64,000 bases of DNA from Nocardia coubleae NBRC 108252 (GCF_001612805.1 NZ_BDBD01000004.1:434001-498000), one strand, 5' to 3'; shown: positions 8,652 through 17,862, numbered from the stretch's first letter. Translations and numbers: made by a program. Notes: a model not told the origin generated them from the sequence alone.

Positions 8652-9530
8652 TCAAGGGTTGTGCGGTGACAGTTCGGGTGCGCCGAAGCGCAGCGGTAGC
8701 GCGCCGGGACGTTCGATCACCCGCTCGACGGTGTAGTCGACGGCGCATTGCGCACCGGTGGTGAGATCGGCGGTGTCCCAGATGATTTCGGCCCGGCCGG
8801 TGAGCTGCAGCAGCGTACCGGTCGACCAGGCGGCGATCAGCAATCCGCACCGCGGATGCACGGCGAGGTTGCCGAGGGTCATGAACATCGAGTTGCCGCG
8901 ATAGTCCGGCCAGCGCAGCCGGGTCGACGACAGCAGCTCGAGGAAGCCGGGGTTGCCGCCGCGATGGGAGGCATCGGCGTGCCCGTCGGCGTCGGCGGTG
9001 GCGACGAAGAAGGTGTCGGCGGCGGCGATCATCGTCCCCTGCTCGGCGGTGAGTTCCGTGCCGTGCCGCGCCGGACCGGCCTGCCCGGCCGACACAGCAC
9101 GGATCTCTCGGCGTGAGATGTATTTCGGGCAGTTCGCGTACACCTGTTCGGTGGTGATCCGCACTCCACCGGGCCGCGGCCGCGCGGTCCCGTTGACGCG
9201 CATCCGGCGCCGCCGCTGCGCCTGCACGGCAATCATCCCGACCGCGATATCGCCGGTCAACGCGTCGGACAGGGGATCGTCGTCACCGGGTAGCGCGGTG
9301 ATGTCGATGGTGGTGTCGTCGATCGCGTGGACGAATCCGGCGGGTCCGGTGAGCGGGCTCGCCCACAGCCGCCCGGCCGCGTCGGCCGCCGCGAGGACGA
9401 CCATCGGCTGCTCGGCGAGGAAGTCCGCGGCGACGGCCGGGATCCCGGTGCGGATCGAACGCCCGACGCGATCGGCGATCCCGGCCTGGCCGAGGCGTTG
9501 CTGCACGGCCAGCTCACCCGGATGGAACAT
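8652..9530 (-). CDS. Pyridoxamine 5'-phosphate oxidase-family flavoprotein
   Basis: Predicted FMN- or F420-binding split-barrel protein of 292 residues. The first half has the PNPOx strand pattern ([20 protein letters not shown]), and a second unit of the same type is seen around residues 160-240 ([20 protein letters not shown] and [12 protein letters not shown]). The second unit resembles PNPOx-like FMN-binding proteins that contact the flavin through YRGN. The middle segment [13 protein letters not shown] is typical of this subfamily. The substrate is unknown. It sits 9 bases downstream of a VOC-family gene on the same strand, forming a probable three-gene operon with the DUF1348 gene. Confidence 0.8.
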   Translation of the reverse strand: MFHPGELAVQQRLGQAGIADRVGRSIRTGIPAVAADFLAEQPMVVLAAADAAGRLWASPLTGPAGFVHAIDDTTIDITALPGDDDPLSDALTGDIAVGMIAVQAQRRRRMRVNGTARPRPGGVRITTEQVYANCPKYISRREIRAVSAGQAGPARHGTELTAEQGTMIAAADTFFVATADADGHADASHRGGNPGFLELLSSTRLRWPDYRGNSMFMTLGNLAVHPRCGLLIAAWSTGTLLQLTGRAEIIWDTADLTTGAQCAVDYTVERVIERPGALPLRFGAPELSPHNP

Positions 9531-9539
9531 GACGACTCC

Positions 9540-10001
9540 TCAGAAGAATCCACAGGTCGGCGCGCTACCCGCGGGAGCGGGCGCGGATTCGGCGCCGGCC
9601 GGGGCGTACACCTCGAGCCGGATGCCGTCGGGATCGGCGAAGAAGATCCCGCCCGAGGACGCGCCCTCGCCGTGGGCGACCACACCTTCGTGGAAGAACT
9701 CGGTGGCCAGCTCCCGCAGCGCCGACTCGACGGCGCGCACCGAGTCGAGGTCGGCGACCTGGAAGGCGAGATGATGCAGTCCCGGTGCGCCGGTGGCGAA
9801 TTCGCCGGTGCTCTGCTGCCACAGCGTGATCATCAGCACGCCGTCGATACCGAAGAAGGCCCAGCGGCGCGCACCGTCGGCGCCGCTGCCGAGTTCCTCG
9901 AAGCCGAGACCACGGCGATAGAACTCCGCGGAGCGGTCCAGGTCGGTGACATTGAGCCCGATGTGGCCGGTGGTGAGCACGGGAGCGGTGACGGCGGTCA
10001 T
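9540..10001 (-). CDS. VOC-family (glyoxalase/dioxygenase-like) metalloprotein
   Basis: The 153-residue protein has the paired beta-alpha-beta-beta-beta modules of the vicinal oxygen chelate fold. The first module begins HIGLNVTDLDRSAEFYRRGLGF and the second GLHHLAFQVADLDSV. The metal-ligand positions H18 (first module), the His of LHHLAF and the Glu of GIRLEVYAP are present, so a divalent metal site is likely. The substrate is unknown. It is the first gene of the minus-strand operon that continues into the PNPOx-like gene. It is divergent from a CGNR regulator, whose candidate operator sites lie in the shared upstream region. Confidence 0.82.
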   Translation of the reverse strand: MTAVTAPVLTTGHIGLNVTDLDRSAEFYRRGLGFEELGSGADGARRWAFFGIDGVLMITLWQQSTGEFATGAPGLHHLAFQVADLDSVRAVESALRELATEFFHEGVVAHGEGASSGGIFFADPDGIRLEVYAPAGAESAPAPAGSAPTCGFF

Positions 10002-10035
10002 GAGTCCTCCAGGAATGGGAAACTATCTATGAACG

Positions 10036-10103
10036 TTTTGATGGTTAGAACATAAGACGATGAAGCACTGCCGTCAACCCTTGAAATACTTTTTGATGGT
10101 TAG
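10036..10103. promoter_or_regulatory. Pair of direct repeats in the VOC/CGNR divergent promoter
   Basis: TTTTGATGGTTAG occurs exactly twice, at 10036-10048 and 10091-10103, with starts 55 bases apart (about five helical turns). The second copy abuts the ribosome-binding site of the CGNR gene. The segment is notably less GC-rich than its surroundings. The arrangement suggests operator sites for the CGNR protein or another regulator. Confidence 0.6.
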
Positions 10104-10112
10104 GAGCGCGAG

Positions 10113-10643
10113 TTGATAGCCTCAGACATGCGCGATCCCCGTCCGCACACCGGCGAACCACCTGCTCTCGACCTGCTCAACACCCGATGGGCAGGCGCCG
10201 AACCCGGCGATCTGCTGGCCGATCTCGACGGGTTGCGGACCTGGCTGGCGCTGCTCGACCTGACCGACCGGGTGCCCGCCGACGAGCACACCCTCACCGC
10301 GCTGCACACCGCACGTGACGCCGTATACGACACGGTCACCCGCGCCGACCACACCGCACTCAACCGGGTGCTCGACCAGGGACGCATCCGCCGCGAACTC
10401 ACCGACGACGGCCCACGCGACATCCCGGAGGTGGCCGACCCCGCCTGGCTACCCGGCTGGCTCGCCGCCGACAACCTGCTGCGGCTGATCGCCGAAGCGC
10501 CGCATCGGATCCGCCAGTGCGCCCACCCCGACTGCGTGCTCTTCTTCTACGACACGTCCAAGAACGGCACCCGCCGCTGGCATTCCATGGCGACCTGCGG
10601 CAACCGTGCCAAGGCCGCCCGTCACTACGCCAAGAGCGGGTGA
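10113..10643 (+). CDS. CGNR zinc-finger domain regulator
   Basis: Probable stress-responsive transcription factor. The N-terminal ABATE-like domain starts GEPPALDLLNTRW. The C-terminal zinc finger has C-x4-C in CAHPDCVLFFYD, then the diagnostic CGNR of ATCGNRAKAARHY. I favour the TTG at 10113 because AGGAG lies six bases upstream; the ATG at 10128 is the alternative. Its length (176 residues) is normal. It is divergent from the VOC-PNPOx-DUF1348 operon, which is therefore its most likely target besides itself. Confidence 0.85.
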   Translation: MIASDMRDPRPHTGEPPALDLLNTRWAGAEPGDLLADLDGLRTWLALLDLTDRVPADEHTLTALHTARDAVYDTVTRADHTALNRVLDQGRIRRELTDDGPRDIPEVADPAWLPGWLAADNLLRLIAEAPHRIRQCAHPDCVLFFYDTSKNGTRRWHSMATCGNRAKAARHYAKSG

Positions 10644-10647
10644 GCGT

Positions 10648-11874
10648 TCAGAACAATTCGTCGAGCAGGCGGTAGTAGTCGAGTTTGTCCGCATCGGGTT
10701 CGGTCAGGCCGTAGGCCGCACGGAACGCCGTCACCGCTTCGGCGCCGAAATCCTCCCCGAGGTCGCGTTCGGCCAGGGCGAGGTCGCGGTAGCGGTCGGC
10801 GCGGCCGAGCTCGGCGACGTCGATCAGCACGCCACCGGCCAGCACATTGCCCGGGGTGAAATCGCCGTGCGCGACGACGAGATCCTCGCTCGCCGGACGA
10901 CGGCTGACCAGTTCCGCGAGCAGCTCGGCCGGTGTCCGATCGCGGTGATCGGGGTCGAAATCGTCGGCGTCGACGAACCCCTCGACGACATTGCGGTGCG
11001 CCCGTGCGAGGGTGACGTCGAGCCCGGCGTCGAACGGGCAGTCCGCCACCGGCAGGTCGTGCAGGGCACGCAGCCGCGAACCGAGCAGCGTACCGGCAGC
11101 GGCCGGGTCGGGTGCCTGCGACGACACCGAACCACCGCCCACGTCCGCGAGAACCAGCACGTCCTCGGCGAACGCCGCCACCTCGGGAACGGCGATGCCC
11201 TTGTCGCGCAACCAGATCAGGCGCTCGTGTTCGGCGACGGCGCGCGGGCCGCGTTTGATCCAGTACTCCCCCGCCCGCAGCACATTGCCACCGCGGCCCT
11301 CGTGCTCATCGGACCAGTCGGCCAGCGGTCCGACCAAGGCGATCACCTCTGGCGGCAACGGCAGAGCCAGCTCGTCGAGGTGGTCGAGCGCCGCCCTGGT
11401 CGACTCGATCAGCTCGGAGTCACCGTCGGCCACCCGCAACCGCATCGCCTCGTTCAGCAGCTCGCGCGCCTCGGCGGGCCGATGCTGTTCGGCCAGCGAT
11501 TTACCCAGGTGGTGGGCGGCGAAGGAGACGAGTTCGGGGTCGAGGGCGCGGCTGGCGTCCAGCGCGCGGCGGTACAGGATCTCGGCGCGACCGGGTTCAC
11601 CCTGATAGCGGTACACATCGGCCAGATTGATCCACACGGTGATGCGGCGGCGCTCGGTATCGGCCAGTTCGAGGGCCTGGTCCAGGCGGTCGAGCGCCTC
11701 GTCATGGCGCCCGAGCAGCATCAGCGCGATGCCGAGCCTGCGCAGACCACCGAAGTCGTGCGGATCGGCGGCGGCGACACGGGCGGCGAGGGATTCGGCG
11801 TCGACCGGGATCATCCGCAATCGTTCGTCGAACCGGTAGGGACGTGCCGACGAGTTCTGCGCTGTCACGGACAT
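10648..11874 (-). CDS. TPR domain fused to an aminoglycoside phosphotransferase-like kinase
   Basis: A 408-residue fusion. Residues about 20-160 are helical repeats in TPR register (GIALMLLGRHDEALDRLDQA, INLADVYRYQGEPGRAEILYRRAL, HHLGKSLAEQHRPAEARELL). Residues about 175-408 resemble APH(3') kinases: the Brenner motif is HGDFTPGN, and the metal Asp is in LIDVAELGRADRYRDLALAE, close to the DLGRxGxADRYxDxA block of APH(3'). The N-lobe is short but has EYWIKRGP and the helix around LIWLRDKGIAVPEV. Phosphorylation of an aminoglycoside or another small molecule is possible, but resistance is not shown. The start MSVTAQNSS (ATG 11874) opens the globular part. Confidence 0.8.
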   Translation of the reverse strand: MSVTAQNSSARPYRFDERLRMIPVDAESLAARVAAADPHDFGGLRRLGIALMLLGRHDEALDRLDQALELADTERRRITVWINLADVYRYQGEPGRAEILYRRALDASRALDPELVSFAAHHLGKSLAEQHRPAEARELLNEAMRLRVADGDSELIESTRAALDHLDELALPLPPEVIALVGPLADWSDEHEGRGGNVLRAGEYWIKRGPRAVAEHERLIWLRDKGIAVPEVAAFAEDVLVLADVGGGSVSSQAPDPAAAGTLLGSRLRALHDLPVADCPFDAGLDVTLARAHRNVVEGFVDADDFDPDHRDRTPAELLAELVSRRPASEDLVVAHGDFTPGNVLAGGVLIDVAELGRADRYRDLALAERDLGEDFGAEAVTAFRAAYGLTEPDADKLDYYRLLDELF

Positions 11875-11881
11875 GGTCTGG

Positions 11882-12073
11882 TCACCACCGGTTTCTGGGG
11901 ACGTCGAAGTCGGCACACAGCGCCCGCCATACCTCGCGCGGGTCGATACCCGCCTCGATCGCGGCCGCACCGGTCATCCCGAAGGCCGGAATGACGTGAT
12001 CGGCCAGCATGGCGTCGGCGCGCGCAACGCCGAACTCGGTGTGCATCAGCTCCTGGAATTCGGTCAACCGCAC
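11882..12073 (-). CDS. DUF3046 family protein
   Basis: A small protein of 63 residues from the GTG at 12073 (MRLTEFQELMHTEFG). It contains the family signature DPREVWRALCADFDVP near the C-terminus. The function is unknown. In mycobacteria the homologue (Rv2738c) lies immediately upstream of recA, so the match is supported by synteny; here the TPR-APH gene and the 8-10.6 kb genes separate it from recA. A second GTG at 12103 would add ten residues that the family does not have. No strong ribosome-binding site is visible for either start. Confidence 0.8.
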   Translation of the reverse strand: MRLTEFQELMHTEFGVARADAMLADHVIPAFGMTGAAAIEAGIDPREVWRALCADFDVPRNRW

Positions 12074-12182
12074 CTTGCCCAAGATACTCGCGCTGTCGTG
12101 CACCCGTCAGGACGCCGGTCCAGTGCCGCCTGCGTTCGAGGGCCAACCGAAGATGCGGCTGTTGCGAGCCCGACCGGCTACC

Positions 12183-13337
12183 TCAGACCGTGGCCCCGAC
12201 GCGATGACAGATCTCGACCGGGTCGGCGACCTCGTCGAGGCCGTCCGCGGCCCGGCGCGCGGCGGCGGCGAACGCCTTGTCGTCGAGAACCTGCCGCACG
12301 GCCGCGGCGACGGCGTCCGGGGTGAGCGGCCGGATCAGCAGCGAACTGCCCTGGCGCACCGCGCGATTGGCCAATTCCCACTGGTCGCCGCCGCCGGGCA
12401 CGGTCACCACCGGCACCCCGGCGGAGAGGGATTTCGCGAGCAACCCGTGCCCGCCCCCACCGACGACCACCGCGGCGTGGGTGAGCAGTTCGTCCTGGCG
12501 GCCCAGGCCCGCCGTCGCCCAGGCGGGCAGGTCTGCCGGTGGGGTGTCGAGCATCGAAACCGCCGCGCGCACACCGAGTCCGGACAGACCCTCGAGCACG
12601 GTCTCGGCCATGCCGGCCACCCCGGTGTGGGCGGTGGACGGGGCAACCATCACCAGTGGTTCGTCGCCGGGTGGCAGTTCGAGCACGGCATCGGTGGGTT
12701 CCCAGAGCAGCGGGCCGACGACGTAGGTGTCGGCGGGCCAATCGGGTCGTGGAAGCTCGAGCGCGGGCAGGGTGGCGATGAGGCGGGCGGCGGGGCCGGG
12801 GTCCTCGGCGGCCAGCCCGATGCTCACCCGTGCCGCCGAACGCTGCCGCTCACCGGCCCGCACCGCGCGGTCGGTCATGGTGCGCAGCACGGTGTCGCGC
12901 AACCGGCCACGCACTCCCTCGCCCGGTGCCAGCCCACTTCCGATCGGCGGCAGACCTTTCGACGGCAGGTACAGCGGGTGCGGTGAGAGCTCCACCCATG
13001 GCACGCCGAGGCGTTCGGCCGCGAGACCGCCCCCGGCGGTGAGCACGTCGGAGACGACCAGGTCGGGCAGCATGGCACCGAGTTCGGGCAGGTTCTCCGT
13101 GGCGATGTAGGCGGCGCGTTCGTGGATCCGGGCGCCGGCGTCGGTGTCGTCGTCGACCGAGCGCGGCGCGAGCCCTTTGAGTTTGCGCACGCCGATGCCC
13201 GCGGCCCGTGCCGCGTCGAGCCACCGGGGACCGGTGAACAACACCGGCTCGTCTCCGGCGTCCAGCAACCGCAGACACAACGCGATCGCGGGAAACGCAT
13301 GCCCTGGGTCGGGCCCGGCTACCACAGCTACTCGCAT
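12183..13337 (-). CDS. GT1/MGT-type glycosyltransferase
   Basis: The 384-residue protein begins MRVAVVAGPDPGHAFPAIAL, the classic N-terminal GT-B start, with GTGAGG four bases before the ATG at 13337. The C-terminal donor-binding domain has VVVGGGGHGLLAKSLSAGVP and VPGGGDQWELANR, the equivalent of the HCGxxS/GDQ pattern of UGT/MGT enzymes, though the His-Cys-Gly is changed to Gly-Gly-Gly-His-Gly. It corresponds by position to mycobacterial Rv2739c. The sugar donor and acceptor are unknown. It lies 109 bases upstream of the DUF3046 start, in the same orientation. Confidence 0.82.
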   Translation of the reverse strand: MRVAVVAGPDPGHAFPAIALCLRLLDAGDEPVLFTGPRWLDAARAAGIGVRKLKGLAPRSVDDDTDAGARIHERAAYIATENLPELGAMLPDLVVSDVLTAGGGLAAERLGVPWVELSPHPLYLPSKGLPPIGSGLAPGEGVRGRLRDTVLRTMTDRAVRAGERQRSAARVSIGLAAEDPGPAARLIATLPALELPRPDWPADTYVVGPLLWEPTDAVLELPPGDEPLVMVAPSTAHTGVAGMAETVLEGLSGLGVRAAVSMLDTPPADLPAWATAGLGRQDELLTHAAVVVGGGGHGLLAKSLSAGVPVVTVPGGGDQWELANRAVRQGSSLLIRPLTPDAVAAAVRQVLDDKAFAAAARRAADGLDEVADPVEICHRVGATV

Positions 13338-13468
13338 GCGCCTCACCATGCCATATCCGCAGGACGCACGGTCGCGACCCCGTCGACACGGCCCACATCG
13401 GCCGATGTCTGGCCGACCCGCCCACGCGCCCAAGACAATCGGGCCGCGTCACCGATTCCGGCGCGCGC

Positions 13469-14188
13469 TCAGCCCGCGAAGGTGAACAGCTCGAAACCGA
13501 CCGCGTGCGCGGCGGGGAATCCATCCTTGGGGCCCGTTGCCATCGCCACGATCTCGTCCACCTGTTCTTCCACCGGGACCGTGCTCAGCACCTGCAGATA
13601 GCGCCGATGCGCGGCCAGGCTGGCCCGTGCCCTGTCCAGCTGATCACTCACGTCCACCGCGTGGGTGGCGACCGGGCCGACGACGGCGGCCCAGCGCGCG
13701 GACCACGGTGCCAGATCGGCGATCTCGGGGAAGATCCATTCGTTGCCCGCGTCGGAGACCGCGTCCATCGCCGAGCGGCCGACGGCCCGGTGATCGGCGC
13801 TGTTCACGAAGCCGGGCGCCCAGGTGTCGCCGAAATTGAACAGCACGACCATCTCGGGGCGGTGCCTGCGGATCGCGGCGGCCAGGTCGCGCCGCAGCGG
13901 CAGGCCCTCCTCGATGCGCCCGTCGGGGTAGTCGAGGAATTCGACGGTGTGCACGCCCACTTCGCGTGCGCCCGCGATCTCCTCGGCCTCCCGCAACGGC
14001 GCGGCCTGCGCGGGGGGAACGCCCGCGATCCCGGCTTCCCCTCGGGTGACGAGCAGATAGCGAATGTCCTTGCCCTGCTTCGTCCATCGCGCGACGGCCG
14101 CCGCCGCACCGTATTCGATGTCGTCCGGATGCGCGACGATCACGAGTCCGCGCTGCCAATCCTCGGGTAGCCGTTCCACCCCGCCCAT
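13469..14188 (-). CDS. PIG-L family N-acetylglucosaminyl deacetylase-like protein
   Basis: Zn-dependent deacetylase of the LmbE/MshB superfamily, which removes acetyl groups from N-acetylglucosamine conjugates. AHPDD at residues 19-23 supplies two metal ligands and the general base, and SADHRAVG supplies the third, HxxV-type metal ligand. It is 239 residues long, within family range. It could act on mycothiol precursors, mycothiol conjugates or a glycolipid. The nearby mycothiol-dependent isomerase-type gene (14527) makes a thiol role conceivable but not shown. Confidence 0.87.
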   Translation of the reverse strand: MGGVERLPEDWQRGLVIVAHPDDIEYGAAAAVARWTKQGKDIRYLLVTRGEAGIAGVPPAQAAPLREAEEIAGAREVGVHTVEFLDYPDGRIEEGLPLRRDLAAAIRRHRPEMVVLFNFGDTWAPGFVNSADHRAVGRSAMDAVSDAGNEWIFPEIADLAPWSARWAAVVGPVATHAVDVSDQLDRARASLAAHRRYLQVLSTVPVEEQVDEIVAMATGPKDGFPAAHAVGFELFTFAG

Positions 14189-14195
14189 GCTAGGG

Positions 14196-14372
14196 CTAGA
14201 TCTTGCTGACCGGCGTCTTGTCTCCCGACCCCGTCACCGCCTTGTACAGCAGGTACAGCCCGGTGCCGATCGCGGCGAGCACCAGAATCGGCAGCACCGC
14301 CTCGAGGATCGCCCCGATGATCCAGAACGCGATGACCGCGACGACGACAATGCCGATGACCTTGAAAACCAT
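14196..14372 (-). CDS. Small membrane protein with two predicted helices
   Basis: A 58-residue protein from the ATG at 14372 (MVFKVIGIVVVAVIAFW), with GAGGAG eight bases upstream. Two hydrophobic stretches, about residues 4-22 and 25-43, are followed by a polar tail ending SGDKTPVSKI. I do not recognise a family. Its stop is 7 bases before the PIG-L start, so the two are probably cotranscribed. Confidence 0.7.
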   Translation of the reverse strand: MVFKVIGIVVVAVIAFWIIGAILEAVLPILVLAAIGTGLYLLYKAVTGSGDKTPVSKI

Positions 14373-14526
14373 GATGTGACTCCTCGGTGTCCGCGACCGC
14401 ACAGCCGCGATCGACACCTTCGATGCTGCCACCGCAACCGTGGTAAATCACCAGGTCAGCACGGATATCCGGGTAGAGATCAGGGTTCACCCCGAGACTG
14501 CCGCCGTCGCCATCTACCGTCAATCC

Positions 14527-15222
14527 ATGAACTACCTGGCTCTGCTGCGTACCGAACTCACCACGTTCGGCGAACTGATCACCGACGACGTCGATCTCGC
14601 CGCACCCGTCACCACCTGCGGCGACTGGACCTTCTACGATCTGGTCGATCACCTGGGCCGGGGTAATCAGTGGGTGGTCACCGCCGTCACCGAGCTCCGT
14701 GGCGACGACGACGGTCGGCCCGCGCCGAAAGATCCCGCGGCCCTGCGCAAATGGTTCGACGAGTCCGCCGACGCCCTCGCCGCGACTTTGTCGGCCGATC
14801 CCGAACAGGAAGCGTGGACCTTCACCCGTGCCATGCCGCGCACGGTCGGCTTCTGGCGCCGTCGCCGCGCCCACGAGACGCTGATGCACCGGTGGGACGG
14901 CCAACACGCGCTCGGGAAGGCCGAGCCGTTCGACCGCGCGATCGCCGAGGACGGCATCGATGAGGTCTTCGAACTGTTCGCACCCCGAATGATCCACCGC
15001 GGCCTGGCGACCGAACCGGAGGTGGCGCTGCGCGTTCGCACCACCGACACCGATCGCCGCTGGACCTACGGTCCCGGCGAACCGGTGGCCGAGCTGGCGG
15101 GTACGGCATCGGATCTGCTGCTCGCGTTGTGGGCCCGCATCCCGCCCGAGGACCAAGGTCTGCGCTGGGACGGTGACCGCGCCGCCGGGCTGCGCGTCCT
15201 GGCCGGGCCCTTGGTTCCATAA
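14527..15222 (+). CDS. Maleylpyruvate isomerase family mycothiol-dependent protein
   Basis: A DinB-like four-helix-bundle protein of the family that uses mycothiol as cofactor (TIGR03083 type). The 231 residues start MNYLALLRTELTTFGELI (ATG 14527). CGDWTFYDLVDHLGRGNQWV supplies the conserved His of the metal site. ETLMHRWDGQHA supplies the later H-x3-D pair that completes the site in mycothiol S-transferases. The C-terminal SCP2-like part ends with LWARIPPEDQGLRWDGD. The substrate is unknown. The gene is divergent from the small membrane protein. Confidence 0.85.
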   Translation: MNYLALLRTELTTFGELITDDVDLAAPVTTCGDWTFYDLVDHLGRGNQWVVTAVTELRGDDDGRPAPKDPAALRKWFDESADALAATLSADPEQEAWTFTRAMPRTVGFWRRRRAHETLMHRWDGQHALGKAEPFDRAIAEDGIDEVFELFAPRMIHRGLATEPEVALRVRTTDTDRRWTYGPGEPVAELAGTASDLLLALWARIPPEDQGLRWDGDRAAGLRVLAGPLVP

Positions 15223-15278
15223 GCACCCCACCGAACCGGACAAGCGTCCATAATCGGGTTCGACTGCGAGGAGGACCG

Positions 15279-16769
15279 ATGGAACCGATCGTCACGATCA
15301 CCGGCGGCGCGATTCGGGGCACGACCGAAGGCGGCGTCACCCGGTTCCTCGGTGTGCCGTACGCGGCGGCGCCGGTGGGCGCGCGACGGTTCCGGTTGCC
15401 CGAACCGGTGCAGCGCTGGGAGGGGGTGCGCGAGGCGACGAGGATGGGCCCGACGTGCGCGCAGTCGCCGTATCCCGCGCCGATCCACGCCCTGATCGGC
15501 AGCGACGGCATCCCCGGCGACGACTACCTCAATGTGAACGTCTGGACACCCGAGGTGGGCGGGGCGGGCCTGCCGGTGCTGATGTGGATTCATGGCGGCG
15601 CGTTCGTGCGCGGGTCCAACGCACGCCGGATCTACGACGGCACCGCGTTCGCGCGCGACGGTGTGGTCCTGGTGTCGATCAACTACCGCCTGGGGATCTC
15701 CGGGTTCGCGGTGCTCGACGGCGTACCGTCGAATCGTGGTCTGCACGACCAGCTCTGCGCGCTGCGCTGGGTGCGGGACAACATCGCCGCGTTCGGTGGC
15801 GACCCGGACAATGTGACGATCTTCGGGGAGTCCGCGGGCGGTATGAGCGTGGCCGCGCTGATGGCGGCGCCGCAGTCGGCGGGACTGTTCCGCCGGGCGA
15901 TCGTGCAGAGCGGCAACGGCTCCGTCGCCGCCGAGGCCGACGACGCGCGCCTGGTTTCGGCCGCGCTGGCCGAACACCTCGGAATCAACCCCACCGCGGC
16001 GGATTTCGGTGCACTCGGTCCGGCCGACTTGTGCTCGGCGCAGAACGCCGTCGCGCTCGCGCTGATGACCGACCCCGACCCACAGCGGTGGGGCCCCTCG
16101 GTGGTCGAGCGTGGCCTCGGCATCATGAGCCTGTTCCCGGTGGTCGACGGGGATGTCGTCGAGGGCACCCCCACCGAGGTACTCGCGGCCAACCCGCAGC
16201 GCCGGGTTCCGCTCGTCGCGGGCACCACCGCCGACGAATTCCGCTTCTTCACGGTGCCCACCGGGATCACCGCGGGCGTCGATGCCGACAGCTTGCCGTT
16301 CGTGCTGGCCCGCTACGGCATCGATCCGTCGGTGGCACAGACCTATTCGCGGCAACGCCCCGATGCCGCACCGGCCGAGATCTTCAACGCGATCCTCACC
16401 GACTGGTGTTTCCGTTCGGGCACCATGGACCTCGCCGAAACCAATGCCGCCACCGCGGCGACCTACGTCTACGAGTTCGCTTGGCCCACAGCACTGCCCG
16501 GCCTCGGCGCCTGCCATGTGCTGGAAGTCCCGTTCGTCTTCGACGCCGTGGACAACGCCCACACCCTCACCGGGCCGACCCCGCCGCAGCCGCTGGCCGA
16601 CGAAATCCACGCAGCCTGGGTCTCTTTCGCCACACATGGCAGCACGGGCTGGTCGGCGTTCACTCCGGCAGAGAAGAACGTCCGCATCTTCGACCACCCC
16701 GCGTCGTCCACGGTGGACAATCCGCGCGCCGAGGAGCTAGCCGCCCTCCGTCAGGCGATTCGCTCCTGA
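15279..16769 (+). CDS. Type-B carboxylesterase/lipase
   Basis: Alpha/beta-hydrolase of 496 residues, typical for the family. The oxyanion-hole loop is MWIHGGAFVRGS near residue 100. The nucleophile elbow is FGESAGGMSVAALM near residue 185. The acid is probably in the GTTADEF region, and the catalytic His is in LGACHVLEVPFVFD. No signal peptide is visible, so it is probably cytoplasmic. A start at 15279 is preceded by GAGGAGGACCG. Substrates are unknown and likely short-chain esters. Confidence 0.9.
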   Translation: MEPIVTITGGAIRGTTEGGVTRFLGVPYAAAPVGARRFRLPEPVQRWEGVREATRMGPTCAQSPYPAPIHALIGSDGIPGDDYLNVNVWTPEVGGAGLPVLMWIHGGAFVRGSNARRIYDGTAFARDGVVLVSINYRLGISGFAVLDGVPSNRGLHDQLCALRWVRDNIAAFGGDPDNVTIFGESAGGMSVAALMAAPQSAGLFRRAIVQSGNGSVAAEADDARLVSAALAEHLGINPTAADFGALGPADLCSAQNAVALALMTDPDPQRWGPSVVERGLGIMSLFPVVDGDVVEGTPTEVLAANPQRRVPLVAGTTADEFRFFTVPTGITAGVDADSLPFVLARYGIDPSVAQTYSRQRPDAAPAEIFNAILTDWCFRSGTMDLAETNAATAATYVYEFAWPTALPGLGACHVLEVPFVFDAVDNAHTLTGPTPPQPLADEIHAAWVSFATHGSTGWSAFTPAEKNVRIFDHPASSTVDNPRAEELAALRQAIRS

Positions 16770-16858
16770 GAACCGGACTGCTCGGCAGGTCTGTCGAGTC
16801 GGACCGCCCGACCCGGGATACCCGCTGCGCGAGTAGGGGATCCGTGCGGGCGAGATCT

Positions 16859-17725
16859 TCAGCGGGGAAGATCGGGCGACGACAAGCCGGGTCCGTCGGC
16901 CATCTCGGTGAGGGCATGGGCCCAGCCGTCGAGGCGGTCGGCGGCTTCACGCAGATCGGCCACGATGCCGTTGAACTGGTAGGCCACCACGGTGTCCTCC
17001 GGGACGGCCAGGATGCGAGCAGCCGCCGCGACGAGCTGTTCGTATTCGACGACGCCGGTTTCCAGGCGCGCGAGCACGGCGGTGACCGTGGTCTTCAATG
17101 CCGACACCGTCTCCGGGTTCGCCCGGCCGACCGTGTCGACGGCCTGTTCCATGGCGACCATGTCGGCGGCCAGGGCGTGCAGCGCGGCCGCCCCGGAGCT
17201 CGCGGTGGCGAGCAGGTCGCGCAATTCGTCCTCGGGTAACCGCCGGGTGCGCGCGATCTGGGCGCCCAGCCCGTGCAACGCGCGTTCAGCCCGGATCAAT
17301 CGCTGAATCGGCGCGCGGGCCGCCGAGCGCAGTCCCGGCGACTTGCGCGGCACGAACGTCGCCTGCGGCAACGGCTGATGGCGGGTCTGCAGATAGCGGC
17401 GCGCGTTCACCGCGGCGCCGGTCACGAAAGCCACTGCGCCGCCGCCGATGACGACCACCGCCCACGCCGGCGCCGACACCACGGCCAGCCCCACCGCGCC
17501 GACCGTCGTGATCCCCGAAGCCGTACCCAGCTGGAAACTACGCCTGCGCATCCGGCGGCGACGCCGCAACTCACGCTCGCGGGGGTCGGCCCAGCGCCGC
17601 ACCGCGACGAGGGCCTGCTCGCCCACTCCGCGCAGTGTCGCCGGAACCCCGCCGTTCATCGTCGACTGCACAACTGCCATCGGATCGGCGACCTCGATCC
17701 GGTCGCGCCGCGTTCTCCCGCTCAT
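16859..17725 (-). CDS. PspM-like membrane partner of PspA
   Basis: Corresponds to mycobacterial Rv2743c (PspM), which binds PspA at the membrane. The 288-residue protein has a basic N-terminus (RERELRRRRRMRRRSF) and a hydrophobic hairpin at about residues 70-110, followed by a long helical cytoplasmic domain. The ATG at 17725 (MSGRTRRDRIEV) has GGAAGGA six bases upstream. It follows pspA, as in the mycobacterial clgR-pspA-pspM-pspN operon. No pspN homologue is visible downstream: the next gene is a convergent esterase. Confidence 0.8.
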   Translation of the reverse strand: MSGRTRRDRIEVADPMAVVQSTMNGGVPATLRGVGEQALVAVRRWADPRERELRRRRRMRRRSFQLGTASGITTVGAVGLAVVSAPAWAVVVIGGGAVAFVTGAAVNARRYLQTRHQPLPQATFVPRKSPGLRSAARAPIQRLIRAERALHGLGAQIARTRRLPEDELRDLLATASSGAAALHALAADMVAMEQAVDTVGRANPETVSALKTTVTAVLARLETGVVEYEQLVAAAARILAVPEDTVVAYQFNGIVADLREAADRLDGWAHALTEMADGPGLSSPDLPR

Positions 17726-17862
17726 CGTGATCCTTCCACCTCCCCAGAGTGCCACGCGGGTACGACAACCTCACCCTGAACAGGGCCGGGCCGCCGGTCG
17801 GCGTTCGACGCCCGCGACGGGCGCGAGTATCGAGCGTCGGCCGACGGCCCGAGGTGGCGTGA

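Noticed and set aside
14440..14526. Upstream extension of the mycothiol-dependent isomerase gene
   Set aside because: The extension (29 residues before MNYLALL) is unlike the family N-terminus, and the ATG at 14527 fits the domain start.
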